Of a DNA stretch of 64,000 bases, positions 54,487 to 64,000 are shown piece after piece. Position 1 is the stretch's first letter. Every line of letters begins with the position of its first letter. The notes under the pieces were generated by a model, which did no database searches, was not told where the DNA came from, and worked only from the letters and a program-made list of their open reading frames with translations. Origin of the DNA: Adiantum capillus-veneris (lineage: Eukaryota > Streptophyta > Polypodiopsida > Polypodiales > Pteridaceae); the NCBI GenBank assembly GCA_014529385.2, contig CM043966.1, positions 93,755,087-93,819,086 on the forward strand, read 5' to 3'. The position numbers were made by a program, and so were the translations under genes.

Positions 54487-56011
54487 TGGCGGGATGCAGT
54501 GCTCTCCAGCCCAGCTCACTCATGCGCTTCTCTCTCTCGAGTGCCCACCTCTGCGCCCATGGCAAACACACCCAGCTGGCTGCCTCTGCCAGCAACCACA
54601 CCCGACTCCCTCTATCTCTCTGTCTCTCTCTCTCTCCCCACGTTTGCGGCAACAACACAGCCCACGACGTTAAAAATCTTCTTCTTCTTTTCCTCTCTCG
54701 CCTGCCAGATGGCCACCCGTCCCTTTTCATCTTTGATTAACAACTTCACATCTTACGAGATTCCCACTATTGTGACGTGCTTGCAAGATTTGGGCACATA
54801 CTCAAAGACTTCGACAGTGGATGGGAATTACAAATATTGTGCTAGCAATGTGGATATATATATCAATCTAAATATATACTATGGATAGTTTTAGACTTCA
54901 TAAAGAGAATATATGTTATCTCCTTTCTTACATTTCTACATCAAGTGAAACTGATCTCTTCCTCCCCCCCCCCCCCCCCCCCCCCTCTTTTTTCTCTCTT
55001 CTCCCTCTTATACTCGCACTTACATGGCACAATGAATTTACATGGTTGGTTCCCTGAGTGTGTGAGTCTCAAAGCAACACATATACATTTCTAAACACTT
55101 TGAGTTGGTTCGGACCGTCACCAAAAAAATGCCTCCTACTCAAATGGCACATAGAGTGCATAATTTGTGTCCTTAGTGCATGTATATTGTAGTACAATCT
55201 CAATAGTGATGGTCTCTTAAGAGTAAGATTTCACACAGATGGACTTTCATAAGCCTTATGAGAAGTGTTATTAGATAGGGCATGTAGATGAATTTTTTTT
55301 TCGATGGACCCATTGATGGAAGTAGCTTTAGTAGAAGGCTTTTGCGAGAAGGGGGCTTGTCTACTTGAGGAACTTGGAGCCTAATCGGGTAAAAGCTTGA
55401 AGAGATGAAGTTTCAAAATCTTTTTTTATCTCTATTCGTAAACAGTGGAGTAAGGGTAAAACCCCTCCTTAAGGAGTAGGCAGCCAAAACGACTTTTTCA
55501 CAAACCATTAATTTTTTTTTTTTTTTTGGTTTTGGGGGGGGGGGGGGGGGGGGGGGGAAGAGAAAGGAAAAGGGAAGGGTGGGGGAAAAAAAGCCAAAGG
55601 AAAAAGGGGGGGTAGGGTAGGTAGAGAGGGGGGGGGGGGGGGGTTGGTTTGTGGGGTATTTGTTTTTTTTAGTGCTTAAGAGAGCTCTAAGGGCAGCCAA
55701 GGCGAATAGCCTAGTGGTTTAGGTTGAGTTTCATAGTATGTACGTGATGAGTTCAGATGCTACTCATTAAGGTTGGTTTTAAATGGTGACGTGCATGGAC
55801 ATGCTAATTGGAGATGCTAAAGGATCTTGAGAAGATTCTATGTAATGAAAAACAAAAGTAGTAGAGCCAATAGGATTAGGGTGTCTTTGGGGTTCTTATG
55901 GCCCAAAAAAGTTTTCGTCTCCTTTTCCTTTTTGGTACATGTAGAGCTCTATCTTTGAGCTCTTGATTGTGGGTATAGGTTTAACATCCCATCCTTCAAC
56001 AATTGACATCC

Positions 56012-56049
<38 letters not shown>

Positions 56050-56238
56050 CTTTATTGGGGGAGAGAGAAAATAAGAAAAACCTGTAAAGAGAGAGAAAGA
56101 GAGAAGGAAAGAAGAAGAAAATTGAGAAGGAAAAAAAGAAACTTTTGAGAGAGAGAGAGAGAGAAGAAGAAGAAGAAAAAAACAAATCTTCTACTTTTTC
56201 CTCTCGAAACAGAAGAAGAAAAAATTTCTTCTACTTTT

Positions 56239-56291
<53 letters not shown>

Positions 56292-56459
56292 TGGTTATTT
56301 TTATTCCCTCTTCAATAACAATTCTTGTTGGATAGATAGATATGTTGGGATTGTTCCTACAACAACAAAACTCTCTCTCAAACTTTTCCTCTTTTTCTTC
56401 TTCCCCTCTCTCTCTCTCTCTCCATCCCTTCTTCTTATCTCTTTCTAACCTTTGTACCA
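53877..56459. other. Low-complexity intergenic DNA
   Basis: It contains (CT)n at ~54613-54642, (GT)n at 54451-54485, poly-C at 54966-54985, poly-T/poly-G at 55510-55557, a second G run at 55628-55642, (GA)n at 56013-56046 and (CT)n(CA)n at 56241-56290. Open frames here are products of these repeats. No gene was recognised. Confidence 0.7.
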
Positions 56460-56720
56460 ACCAAGTGTGGTAGATTGGTTATCGTAGTTTTCTCTTGTGT
56501 ATTAGGGCTTGAGTTCAAAGACTTCCCGGATGGGATTGTTTTGATGATGATAAAAAAATATTTTCTTCTTTTGCTTCTCTCTCTCTTTCTCATCCCCCCA
56601 CCTCAGGTAAAATAATATTTCTTCTTCTTCTCTCTCTCACTCTCTCACTGTCAATTAACAGGTCTTGAGTTCAACTCTCTTTGTCGGATCGGAATGATCT
56701 TTAAGGTCTCTTCTTCTTCT
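56460..56720 (+). mobile_element. tRNA-derived SINE-like pieces
   Basis: CCAAGTGTGGTAGATTGGTTA (56461-56481) with a box-A-like core and CTTGAGTTCAA (56508-56518, box-B-like) are followed by a second partial copy (GGTCTTGAGTTCAACTC at 56660-56677, GATCTTTAAGGTCTC at 56697-56711) ending in a TTC repeat. They match the array at 62930-63596 read on its minus strand. Confidence 0.6.
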
Positions 56721-56940
56721 CTCTCTCTCTCTCTCTCTCGTGTGGGGAAAGAGGGGTGCGTGCAATGCAAGCATATCCCGTGGTGGATCCGTTGATCTGG
56801 TGCGGACTATTCTCTAAAACATGTCTGTTTAACAAATGACAGCACAACATACTCACGCGCTTCGCAACCTCTCTGGACATCACCGGCCCCCTCCCCCCAT
56901 TCTCTTCTTTATCTACGGTTTGTGCCGTGCTCTGTGCAGC

Positions 56941-56941
<1 letters not shown>

Positions 56942-57021
<80 letters not shown>
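56942..57021. repeat. (GT)n(GA)n compound microsatellite just upstream of the stress-protein gene
   Basis: It ends 9 bases before the ATG at 57031, so it lies in the presumed 5' untranslated region or core promoter. GA repeats are known binding targets of plant BBR/BPC factors; a role here is only inference. Confidence 0.95.
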
Positions 57022-57030
57022 TTTGTCACC

Positions 57031-57603
57031 ATGCAGATACTTTCAAGAATGACCCAGCCTGGTAAACGGAAGGTTGCCATAGCTGTGGATCTAAGCTCCG
57101 AAAGCGCGTATGCAGTGCAGTGGGCTGTCGCCAATTACTTGAGACCTGATGACACCGTCATATTACTGCATGTCCAGCCCACAAGTATTCTCTATGGGGC
57201 AGATTGGGGTGCCACCGACCAATCCATCGACACAAGCGACGAAGAAGCGCAGCAAACCCTTGAGAGTAGCTTCGACGCCATCACATCCAACAAGGTAACA
57301 GACCTTGCCAAACCCATTTCCGACGCAAAAATCCCCTTCAAGATTCACATCGTCAAGGATCACGACATGAAGGAACGCGTTTGCTTGGAAGTGGAGAGGC
57401 TTGGTGTCAATGCAGTCATCATGGGAAGCCGGGGATTTGGGGCTGCGAAAAAGCCGTACAAGGCGCGGCTGGGAAGTGTAAGCGATTATTGTGTTCACCA
57501 TTGTGATTGCCCCGTTGTTGTAGTACGCTTTCCTGAAGAAGGGAAGGAGGGTGTTGTATCAGTGGCGCTCAATCGCTGTCTTGAAGAGGAGGAGGGCATC
57601 TAG
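57031..57603 (+). CDS. Universal stress protein, PHOS32/PHOS34-like
   Basis: A 190-residue single-exon frame. The USP fold is visible: RKVAIAVDLSSESAYAVQWA (first strand and helix, residues ~13-33), DDTVILLHVQPTSILYGADW (second strand), FKIHIVKDHDMKERVCLEVE (third), AVIMGSRGFGAAKKPYKARL then GSVSDYCVHH (nucleotide-binding loop and helix) and CPVVVVRFPEE (last strand). The SRGFGA...LGSVSDYCVHHC pattern with an insertion between Gly motifs is typical of plant PHOS32/34-type USPs, cytosolic nucleotide-binding phosphoproteins. The start at 57031 has a good context (CACCATGC); a second Met is at 57049. The N-terminus is shorter than in seed-plant PHOS32. Lack of introns could indicate a retrocopy or simply a compact gene. 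Confidence 0.9.
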   Translation: MQILSRMTQPGKRKVAIAVDLSSESAYAVQWAVANYLRPDDTVILLHVQPTSILYGADWGATDQSIDTSDEEAQQTLESSFDAITSNKVTDLAKPISDAKIPFKIHIVKDHDMKERVCLEVERLGVNAVIMGSRGFGAAKKPYKARLGSVSDYCVHHCDCPVVVVRFPEEGKEGVVSVALNRCLEEEEGI

Positions 57604-59014
57604 CTGTTGCAAGAGGGCTTGTACGCAAGGGAGGGACCATAACGGGTCTCGGCCTTTACTCTTGTACAGATGGAGCTATGGATGCATTGAGAAGCCATTG
57701 CAAGCCTATCTAAGCTCTGAGAGGTATGCTATCATAAAAATGTTTCTGGTTTTACACACTTTGACAAGGTTGCTTCCTTTGTGTGTATAAGGTTCCAAGT
57801 GTACAAATTAACTCTTTTGTGTTCTTATTATGTAATGAGCATTGCGCATGTATCCAAAGATTGCCTTGGTAAACCGTGGAATTCTTGGGAGCAATTGTGG
57901 ACCGTAGGATAAAGCTTGTCAATTAGAATAATTTTTTGTGGAGGGAAGTGTGTACAAAGGCAATATGGAAGCTGAAGAAGATGTTACAAAGTGCTTTGAT
58001 ATTGACCATGCAAGCTAATTATGGCACACCGCTTTTATCCCTTTTACCTATAAGAGGAGCATTAACTAAGCATTGTCTTACGTATACGTAGAGATAGTTA
58101 CTATCCCTACAAGTGTTATGTAGTGGCCACACAACACTCGATCTTATCCTTTTATGTAGGCCATTGTGATTATTTTTTGTAGTTTGGCGTCATATTATTT
58201 GTTAGAAATTCTATCACAAAGCCTGTTTTTGTAATAGTTACCACAATGGGCTTTCAAGAGAATGCCAAAAAGTTGTGATTGTAGTGCAACAAACATCAAG
58301 GCCATTGAGATACTTATCAAGATTGCATTTAACTTCTTAAGGTTGTATGCCTTGTTAAGAGCCAAATCGAAAATCCATTGTGCTATTGATTGATTGAGAA
58401 CGGGAATGTAATCTCTGTCCTCTACGCAACTTTTATGTTAAAGTGTCTTTTCTACCTTTACCGTTTCAAGCAAACCATTATGAAATTTTAAATTGTAGCT
58501 AATGAAAGAGAGTTTTTAACCCATAGCCTTCTCTCACCTTTGTGCAAGGACAAGGGTCCTCCGGGCCTTAAGGGTATATATGAGGTGTAGGAGTTTATTC
58601 ACAACTAAGAGCATTTTCAGGGTGAGCACTTTTCAAAATCTCCTTCACCAAGTCTTTGCCACTTTTGCCAATCTTGCCATACTTCGCCAAGTCTTTGCCA
58701 CTTTTTCTATGATTATCGATGCATTGTATAGTGAAAGGTCACTCACCTTTGATTTATCAACATTAATTAGTATGGACCAAAGATGACCTTACCATAGTTT
58801 GTGCAAATGTGTTGTATGAACAACCCTCTTGTATAAGTTTACGTCGACAACTTTTATTTTTATCACAAGTGGGGATGTGTTTCCTTTGTAAATTGTATTC
58901 TTCCCCTACCTCAAGCATTCTTGTATTCTTTCTTTTTTTCTCTCATCCCCTCCCCTGCTCCCACTATCTATTTCTCTCACAGCAACAGTGTACATAAACC
59001 TCTATTATTTTAGT

Positions 59015-59051
<37 letters not shown>

Positions 59052-59141
59052 AAGAGCCCCCAAAAAACACTTCTTTAGTTTTTCTCTCTATTGCCCTCCC
59101 TGTACGGGTCACATTATTGTACAAAGAGCTCCCCTATTTTT

Positions 59142-59190
<49 letters not shown>
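57604..59190. other. 3' flank of the stress-protein gene; no further gene
   Basis: It contains a TACGTATACGTA palindrome near 58079-58090, a short internal repeat CAAGTCTTTGCCACTTTT (twice between 58649 and 58706), poly-C/(CT)n at 59016-59051 and a (CT)n tract at 59145-59191. Nothing coding was recognised. Confidence 0.5.
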
Positions 59191-59193
<3 letters not shown>

Positions 59194-59199
59194 CTCTGC

Positions 59200-59953
59200 T
59201 CATTCAATTCACTCGAACAATTCATGCTTTCATTGTTGACAATTTAAAAAACCTTGGTGTCGATGAATATTTCTTGCGTACATACAATCTAGATGTTGAT
59301 AAATTTACTGTTTTTCAATACATAACAGAACACTTGCACCAACGGATCTTCTGACAAACTTAATTGCTTATACCTTGTTTCAAATGGGACTACAAACAAC
59401 ATCGACAAATATAATTAACACTCTCTTAGGAAATAACACTAGCGCAAACAAAAAAGCTTACGATAGAGTCTGTAGGTTGCTAAAAACCTCTCGCAATTCA
59501 TTGGCACTGACTATTTAGATGATCGAGCTTTTTTGTGGAGCGAATCACTTGTGCATTGAGGTGACTTTACAAAGAGGACAGCGCAAGAAGCAATAGAAAT
59601 TTATTGTCAGTGCATGCACCAATGCTGGTGTGAAATAGTGAATACTGATCACACATTCACGAAACTTTATGCGTGTTTCCTATGCGCAAATCTCCATCAG
59701 GCTCGAAAAGATTTAAAATTTGGACACCTTCGGAGGTTTCAAAACTTCACAGGCTTCAAAACTTCACAGGCTGCTGATTTTGTATCCTAATGATAGTAAC
59801 AAATGTGTCGCTGAAGAGTATTTGTGTCAAGAAACCAACACAGTTCGTACAAAAACAACGATAACAACAAAAATAAAACGCTTAAGAAAATCACATCAAA
59901 ATATTCCTCCCCGAGAAAACGAATCATACGAGAAAGAGATTACATTTCAGTGA
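59200..59953 (+). pseudogene. Helitron upstream region, domain unknown
   Basis: Protein-like stretches in shifting frames: IHAFIVDNLKNLGVDEYFLR, LLTNLIAYTLFQMGLQ..., a Cys-rich ACFLCANLHQARKDLKF (about 59668-59720), and a Lys/Arg-rich end. A 17-bp direct repeat (TTCAAAACTTCACAGGC) occurs at about 59738-59772. I recognise no family. It may be the N-terminal part of the Helitron protein. Confidence 0.4.
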
Positions 59954-60039
59954 TACAACTACAGAAATATATTTAGAGAAAATACAGGACACTCCTTCAA
60001 CCTTGTGCGAGCATTGCAATAGACTGCTTTTCAATTACC

Positions 60040-60790
60040 AAATAACGTTAACAAAAAAAAAGCTAGCGACACTGTTATGCAAATTTGTGAAGCTTACAAA
60101 AGAAAGAGAAGAAAATCAACAGTAACTTACAAATCTTTACAAGAAATTGGATTGAATGACAAGAAAAAAATTGTACAGAAACTAAACAAGTTAGAAGAAA
60201 GACTGATCGCACCTCGAATATTGTTCTAAAAAATACAAGAGTTGACATACGACAGACAATATGGTTTACGTGGAAGCATTGTGAATGTACTTGCAAACGT
60301 TACCGAAACACAAAGAAGATTGCCACAATTCATCAATGAGGAAAACTCGATTCTTATAGGTTTAAAGAGAAAACGAGAATACAACCATTGCTATTTGAGC
60401 GGGCTAGTATGCCCACTGCTCACTCTTGAAGCGCTGAAAGATCTTTTACATTTCGATCTTTACGCAAAAGAGAGCATTAGTCTAAATGAAGATTGGTTGC
60501 AACATATTACCCTCTTGCAAAAGGCACATTCCATTCATCTTGCAATGCACAATGACAACGAAGACGACGAGAATTATCACGATATTCGCATTCACCAGTT
60601 CACATCAGCACAACAAATCATTGACTACAACGATAAGATCCTACACGTTGCACCTTGTGAAGAAAATCATCCACTTGGTTTATTAAAAGACACATTCTCT
60701 GAAGAACTAGATTTTCCAAAAATATTCTTCGACGAACCACGTAAATATCATGATCTACCAGTTAAACACTACCATAAAATTACAAAATGA
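60040..60790 (+). pseudogene. DUF6570-like region of a Helitron protein
   Basis: LNKLEERLIAPRI, KIQELTYDRQYGLRGSIVNV then LANVTETQRRLPQ is the recognisable DUF6570-type pattern (LxxLExRLIxPRxxFxxIxEL...GxVxNVPxxV...LP), found upstream of the Rep domain in many Helitron proteins. An in-frame TAA separates PRILF from KIQEL (about 60227-60229). The frame then stays open to 60790, including an acidic NDNEDDENYHDIR stretch. The identification is from memory of the family pattern. Confidence 0.7.
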
Positions 60791-61029
60791 GAATTACTTC
60801 ATGGTGATAGATAATTTGAATTGGATATAGAACACTTATTATTTCAAGCGATGAAAATAATGACCCAACAAATTATTTCGTCTATATGGGTTCGTCTGAA
60901 AAAGGTCAAGCTCGAAGGGACCGTTCTTTGCGTGCGAGATGTGTTGCACGATACAAACATCGACATAATTATTTGATCAAGGATAGGTTATAGAGACTAC
61001 GAAGCTTTGAGATCTTCTCCAGATTAGAA

Positions 61030-62340
61030 ACAAAAAATAAAGAAAAATATCTTTGCAATGATAAGACAGCTAGGTCCTCCTACTTTCTTTGTCACTTTCT
61101 CGACTGCTGCAAAGAGACGCTAGAAAGAACTAATCAACTGTTTAGAAAAACTCACTCCTATAACCAAAGATGACAACAAAACAAAAAAAATTTACATTAG
61201 ATGCCTCATCCGATCGGACCCAATAACATGTTCCAGATATTATTTGCTCAAATTTTGAAGCTTGAAAAAATTACTCAACAAAGACAGCAACATATTAGGA
61301 GGAAAAGTAAAAGACTACTTCTTCGTAACCGAATTCCAAAGTCGTGGTAATCAACACGATCATGGTCTAATATGGATTGAAAATGCACCTCAGCTAACTG
61401 ATACAGAAGCAAATAGTGTAACCACATTTATTGACAAATGCATTAGCACTGACAAGAACCTTCTTTGGGAAGATTTGAGAGACGTTCAACAACACTCACA
61501 TCGAAAAACTTACTTGGGAAAAGGAAGTAGACGTTGCTTTGATTTTCTCCGATACCTGATGCCTTATACTTGTATACTTAGACCATTGCAAGAAGAAGAA
61601 AAGAATAACAAACAACACAAAAGAAATCTTAAGAAAATCAAAGAATTCCTCAAAACAACCAAAGCCAAAGAATTATCAACTGATTTTAAGGATTGGCTCA
61701 AAAAATTAGATCTTCCTTTCGACGATTACATATTGGCAATTTGATCGAGATTAATTGCAACACCAACCGTGCTAATAAGACGAAGTACATAAGACATTGT
61801 TACAAACAATATCAATCAAAAAAATTCAGAATTATGGAACGCTAACATCGACATACAATACATAGTGAACGCGTACAGAGCTGCTGCATGCTGCTCTTCA
61901 TACATAACAAATATGGATAGCATATTAATAACAACTATTAAAGCTAAAATTTATATTTGTATCGCCAATAATACCAAAATTGTTGAAAGATTACAACACA
62001 TTGGAAACACAATCTTGAACATGCAGCAAAAATTAAGGGCACAACAAGCTGCTTTTATTGTTTTATCTTCGCCTTTACACAGTTCTACTAAAGAATTTAT
62101 TTTCATAAACACAAATCCTCCAGACCAATGTTCACTCATTTGAAAAGAAAAGAAACACTCAAACAATTAAGTCCAAATAGTACAGACATATTTTTTTGAG
62201 AACGTCGTCGACAAATATAGCAAAAGACCAATGTACTTGCACAATATCTGCTTAGCAGAATTTTGCTCATGCTACAAGCACTGTGGACATAAAATTGTTT
62301 CATTGAGAGACAATCAAATCATTCGTTAAGTCCAGTACAA
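61030..62340 (+). pseudogene. Helitron Rep (Helitron_like_N) domain
   Basis: IFAMIRQLGPPTFFVTFSTA (about 61046-61105) and RSDPITCSRYY are family hallmarks. DYFFVTEFQSRGNQHDHGLI (61313-61372) carries the HUH-type metal site as H-D-H (61355-61363), followed by WIENAP. Downstream, a WNANIDIQYIVNAYRAAACC block then SSYI contains the candidate catalytic Tyr region, and FIFINTNPP and DKYSKRPMYLHNICLAEF match the end of the Rep region. Stops at ~61742, ~62141 and others. Confidence 0.8.
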
Positions 62341-62572
62341 CAATCATAAAGATCCATTACAAGAGGTACTTTGCATTAGCAATGCTCACAGTGCGACGCT
62401 TAAAAGTGAAAATTCACGGTGTCTCTATGGACGTCGCTAGTTTATTTGTAACATAGCGATGCCCATAGCGACACCGACATGGGTAAAAAATAAACCGAGA
62501 TCTAATTTAATCTTAAACTCAAAATAACCTAGATATGAGTTTCTGGCGCTGAAGCAAGCAAAGAGGTAACCC

Positions 62573-62575
62573 GTG

Positions 62576-62612
<37 letters not shown>

Positions 62613-62690
62613 CTCCACACACACATATACACGAGGAGAGGAAGGAGAGCCAGCTATACTCCTTCCCTCTCCTCTCTCTCATGTTCCCTT

Positions 62691-62761
<71 letters not shown>

Positions 62762-62886
62762 AACACACACATACATTGTGTTTTTGAGAGAGAGCGATCT
62801 AAGAGAGAGAGAGAGAGAGCACATGCATAAACAAAAAAACACACACACACACATGCATAAACAAAGAATGTATACACACGCACATT

Positions 62887-62912
<26 letters not shown>
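62573..62912. repeat. Cluster of CT, CA and GA microsatellites
   Basis: (CT)n at 62573-62607 and 62694-62742, (CA)n at 62744-62760, GA tracts at ~62786-62819 and 62888-62912. Confidence 0.95.
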
Positions 62913-62920
<8 letters not shown>

Positions 62921-62929
62921 GAAGAAGAA

Positions 62930-63596
62930 GAAGAAGAGGAAGAGAGTTTTAATGTCGTAGGAAACTATCCCAAGAGACCTTAAAGATCTAGCCGACGAGG
63001 AGTTGAACTCAAGACCTATTATTCAAGAGGGAAATGGAATAACCAATCTACCACACTTGGGTGATAGAAAGGTTATACCATTTACCTCTTTTTATTGGCA
63101 CACACACACACCCACGCACACACACATCCGAGAAGAAGAGAGCTTTAACATCACAGGAAACTATCCCAAGAGACCTTAAAGATCTAGCTGACAAGGATTT
63201 GAACTCAAGACCTGTTATTCAAGAGGGAAATGGCATAACCAATCTACCTGCACACTTGAGTGTTAGAAAGGTTATACCATTTTCGTCTTTTTATTGGCAC
63301 ACCCACACCCACACACACACACACCCGAGAAGAAGAGAGTTTTAACGTCGTAGGAAACTATCCCAAGAGACCTTAAAGATCTAGCCGACGAGGAGTTGAA
63401 CTGAAGACCTCTTATTCAAGAGGGAAATGGCATAACCAATCAGCCACACTTGGGTGATAGAAAGGTTATACCATTTTTGTCTTTTTATTGGCACACACAC
63501 ACACACACGAGAAGAAGAGAGTTTTAACGTCGTATGAAACTATCCCAAGAGACCTTACAGATCTAGCCGACAAGGACTTGAACTCAAGACCTGTTG
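62930..63596 (-). mobile_element. Tandem array of four tRNA-derived SINE-like units
   Basis: The anchor GAAACTATCCCAAG recurs at 62961, 63157, 63354 and 63536 (periods 196, 197 and 182). Read on the minus strand each full unit has a tRNA-like head, TGTGGTAGATTGGTTA (box A) and GAGTTCAACTCC (box B), then CTAGATCTTTAAGGTCTCTTG, and ends in a CTTCTTC repeat. Units are separated by CA tracts after TTTATTGGC. The fourth unit is truncated at its head. Related pieces lie at 56460-56720. Confidence 0.7.
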
Positions 63597-63689
63597 AACA
63601 AAGAGAAAGAGAGAGAATAAAAAACCAACGAGAGAGAGAGGGGGAGAAGACGAAAGAGAGAGGTAAGGGGAGAAAACAAAGAGAGAAAG

Positions 63690-63930
63690 AGATTATGTTA
63701 AAATTTAAATTAGATTAGGTTAGATTACATTTAGATTTATATTTATGTTGAGTTTAAGATTAGGTTAGATTTAGATTTACGTTAGATTAGATTTAGGTTT
63801 ATTTAGGTTATTTTGAGTCAGATTTATGTTAGATTCGATTAGATTTAGGTTTATTTTGAGTTTAAGATAAAATTAGATCTAGATTTATGTTTGATGAACT
63901 AGCTTTTTTTAAGATTTAGGTTAGATTTTA
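63690..63930. repeat. Degenerate TTAGATT/TTTAGG-type repeats
   Basis: Variants of GATTAGATTTAGGTTTA and TTTATGTTAGATT recur irregularly for ~240 bp. Confidence 0.75.
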
Positions 63931-63931
63931 G

Positions 63932-63979
63932 CGCATGTCAATGAAGGTGCGCTTTGCATGTCAATGAAGGTGCGCTCAT
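63932..63979. repeat. Direct repeat of ~22 bp
   Basis: GCATGTCAATGAAGGTGCGCT occurs twice, starting at about 63933 and 63956. Confidence 0.85.
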
Positions 63980-64000
63980 GATGTTAAGCATTGTATGAAA

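Larger units (their letters stand above)
59191..62340 (+). mobile_element. Helitron relic with DUF6570-like and Rep segments, no helicase
   Basis: Colinear plus-strand blocks: an unassigned N-terminal part (59200-59790), a DUF6570-like part (~60040-60650) and a Helitron N-terminal Rep domain (~61030-62300). The PIF1-type helicase expected next is absent and the sequence becomes repetitive after 62340. Stops and frameshifts occur throughout. The A-rich base composition and freedom from microsatellites differ from the flanks. No TC start or CTRR 3' hairpin was located. Confidence 0.8.

Noticed and set aside
4367-63596. CRISPR-like or prokaryotic features (direct repeats, operons, ribosome sites)
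   Set aside because: All repeats are LTR, tandem, SINE or microsatellite types, and the coding content is eukaryotic plant; no array of short repeats with unique spacers exists.

Overview
The window is nuclear DNA from a land plant, most likely a fern or other non-seed vascular plant. The evidence is plant chromovirus and copia retrotransposons with initiator-tRNA-Met primer sites, a PLS-type pentatricopeptide relic, a PDV2-like plastid-division exon, a PHOS32/34-like universal stress protein, and many long GA/CT, CA/GT and homopolymer tracts. The species is not resolved. Genes are sparse: only two host coding regions are well supported, the terminal exon of a PDV2 homologue (17686-18534, +) and a single-exon universal stress protein (57031-57603, +).

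Left part (1-16.7 kb). A minus-strand Ty3/gypsy element runs off the left edge and ends with its 5' LTR at 2650-3210. It is followed by a GA tract, three tandem copies of a ~577-bp unit, two solo LTRs (6492-7721, duplication GTATT; 7963-8546, probable duplication TGTGC) and a PPR pseudogene. Two LINE 3' ends of one family then face each other (9640-10345 + and 11267-16650 -). The right-hand LINE is split by a complete 4.5-kb non-autonomous LTR element (11835-16379, duplication CTGAA). That element carries no recognisable reverse transcriptase or integrase, only a coiled-coil plus His/Asp-rich ORF.

Middle part (16.7-46 kb). After the PDV2 exon come minus-strand copia relics (20.9-26.6 kb), one split by a 2.65-kb insertion. 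Then follows a three-level nest on the plus strand: an outer copia (27683-45743) is interrupted by a second copia of the same family (29728-43376, duplication CTAAA), and that copy is interrupted by a chromodomain gypsy (32648-41268, duplication GACAG). LTR divergence judged by eye agrees with the order of insertion. The two copia copies share two premature stop codons at homologous positions, which points to a common defective parent.

Right part (46-64 kb). There is a fold-back element (47.46-48.06 kb) and a decayed copia (49.1-52.2 kb) that hosts two small TA-flanked inverted-terminal elements and abuts a 1.7-kb element with ~440-bp inverted arms. Low-complexity DNA, SINE-like pieces and the stress-protein gene follow. 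A decayed Helitron (59.2-62.3 kb) carries a DUF6570-like segment and a Rep HUH domain but no visible helicase. The window ends with four tandem tRNA-derived SINE-like units and degenerate TTAGATT-type repeats. Nearly every element is broken. The most unusual items are the Helitron relic, the non-autonomous LTR family, the shared nonsense codons and the tandem SINE array.
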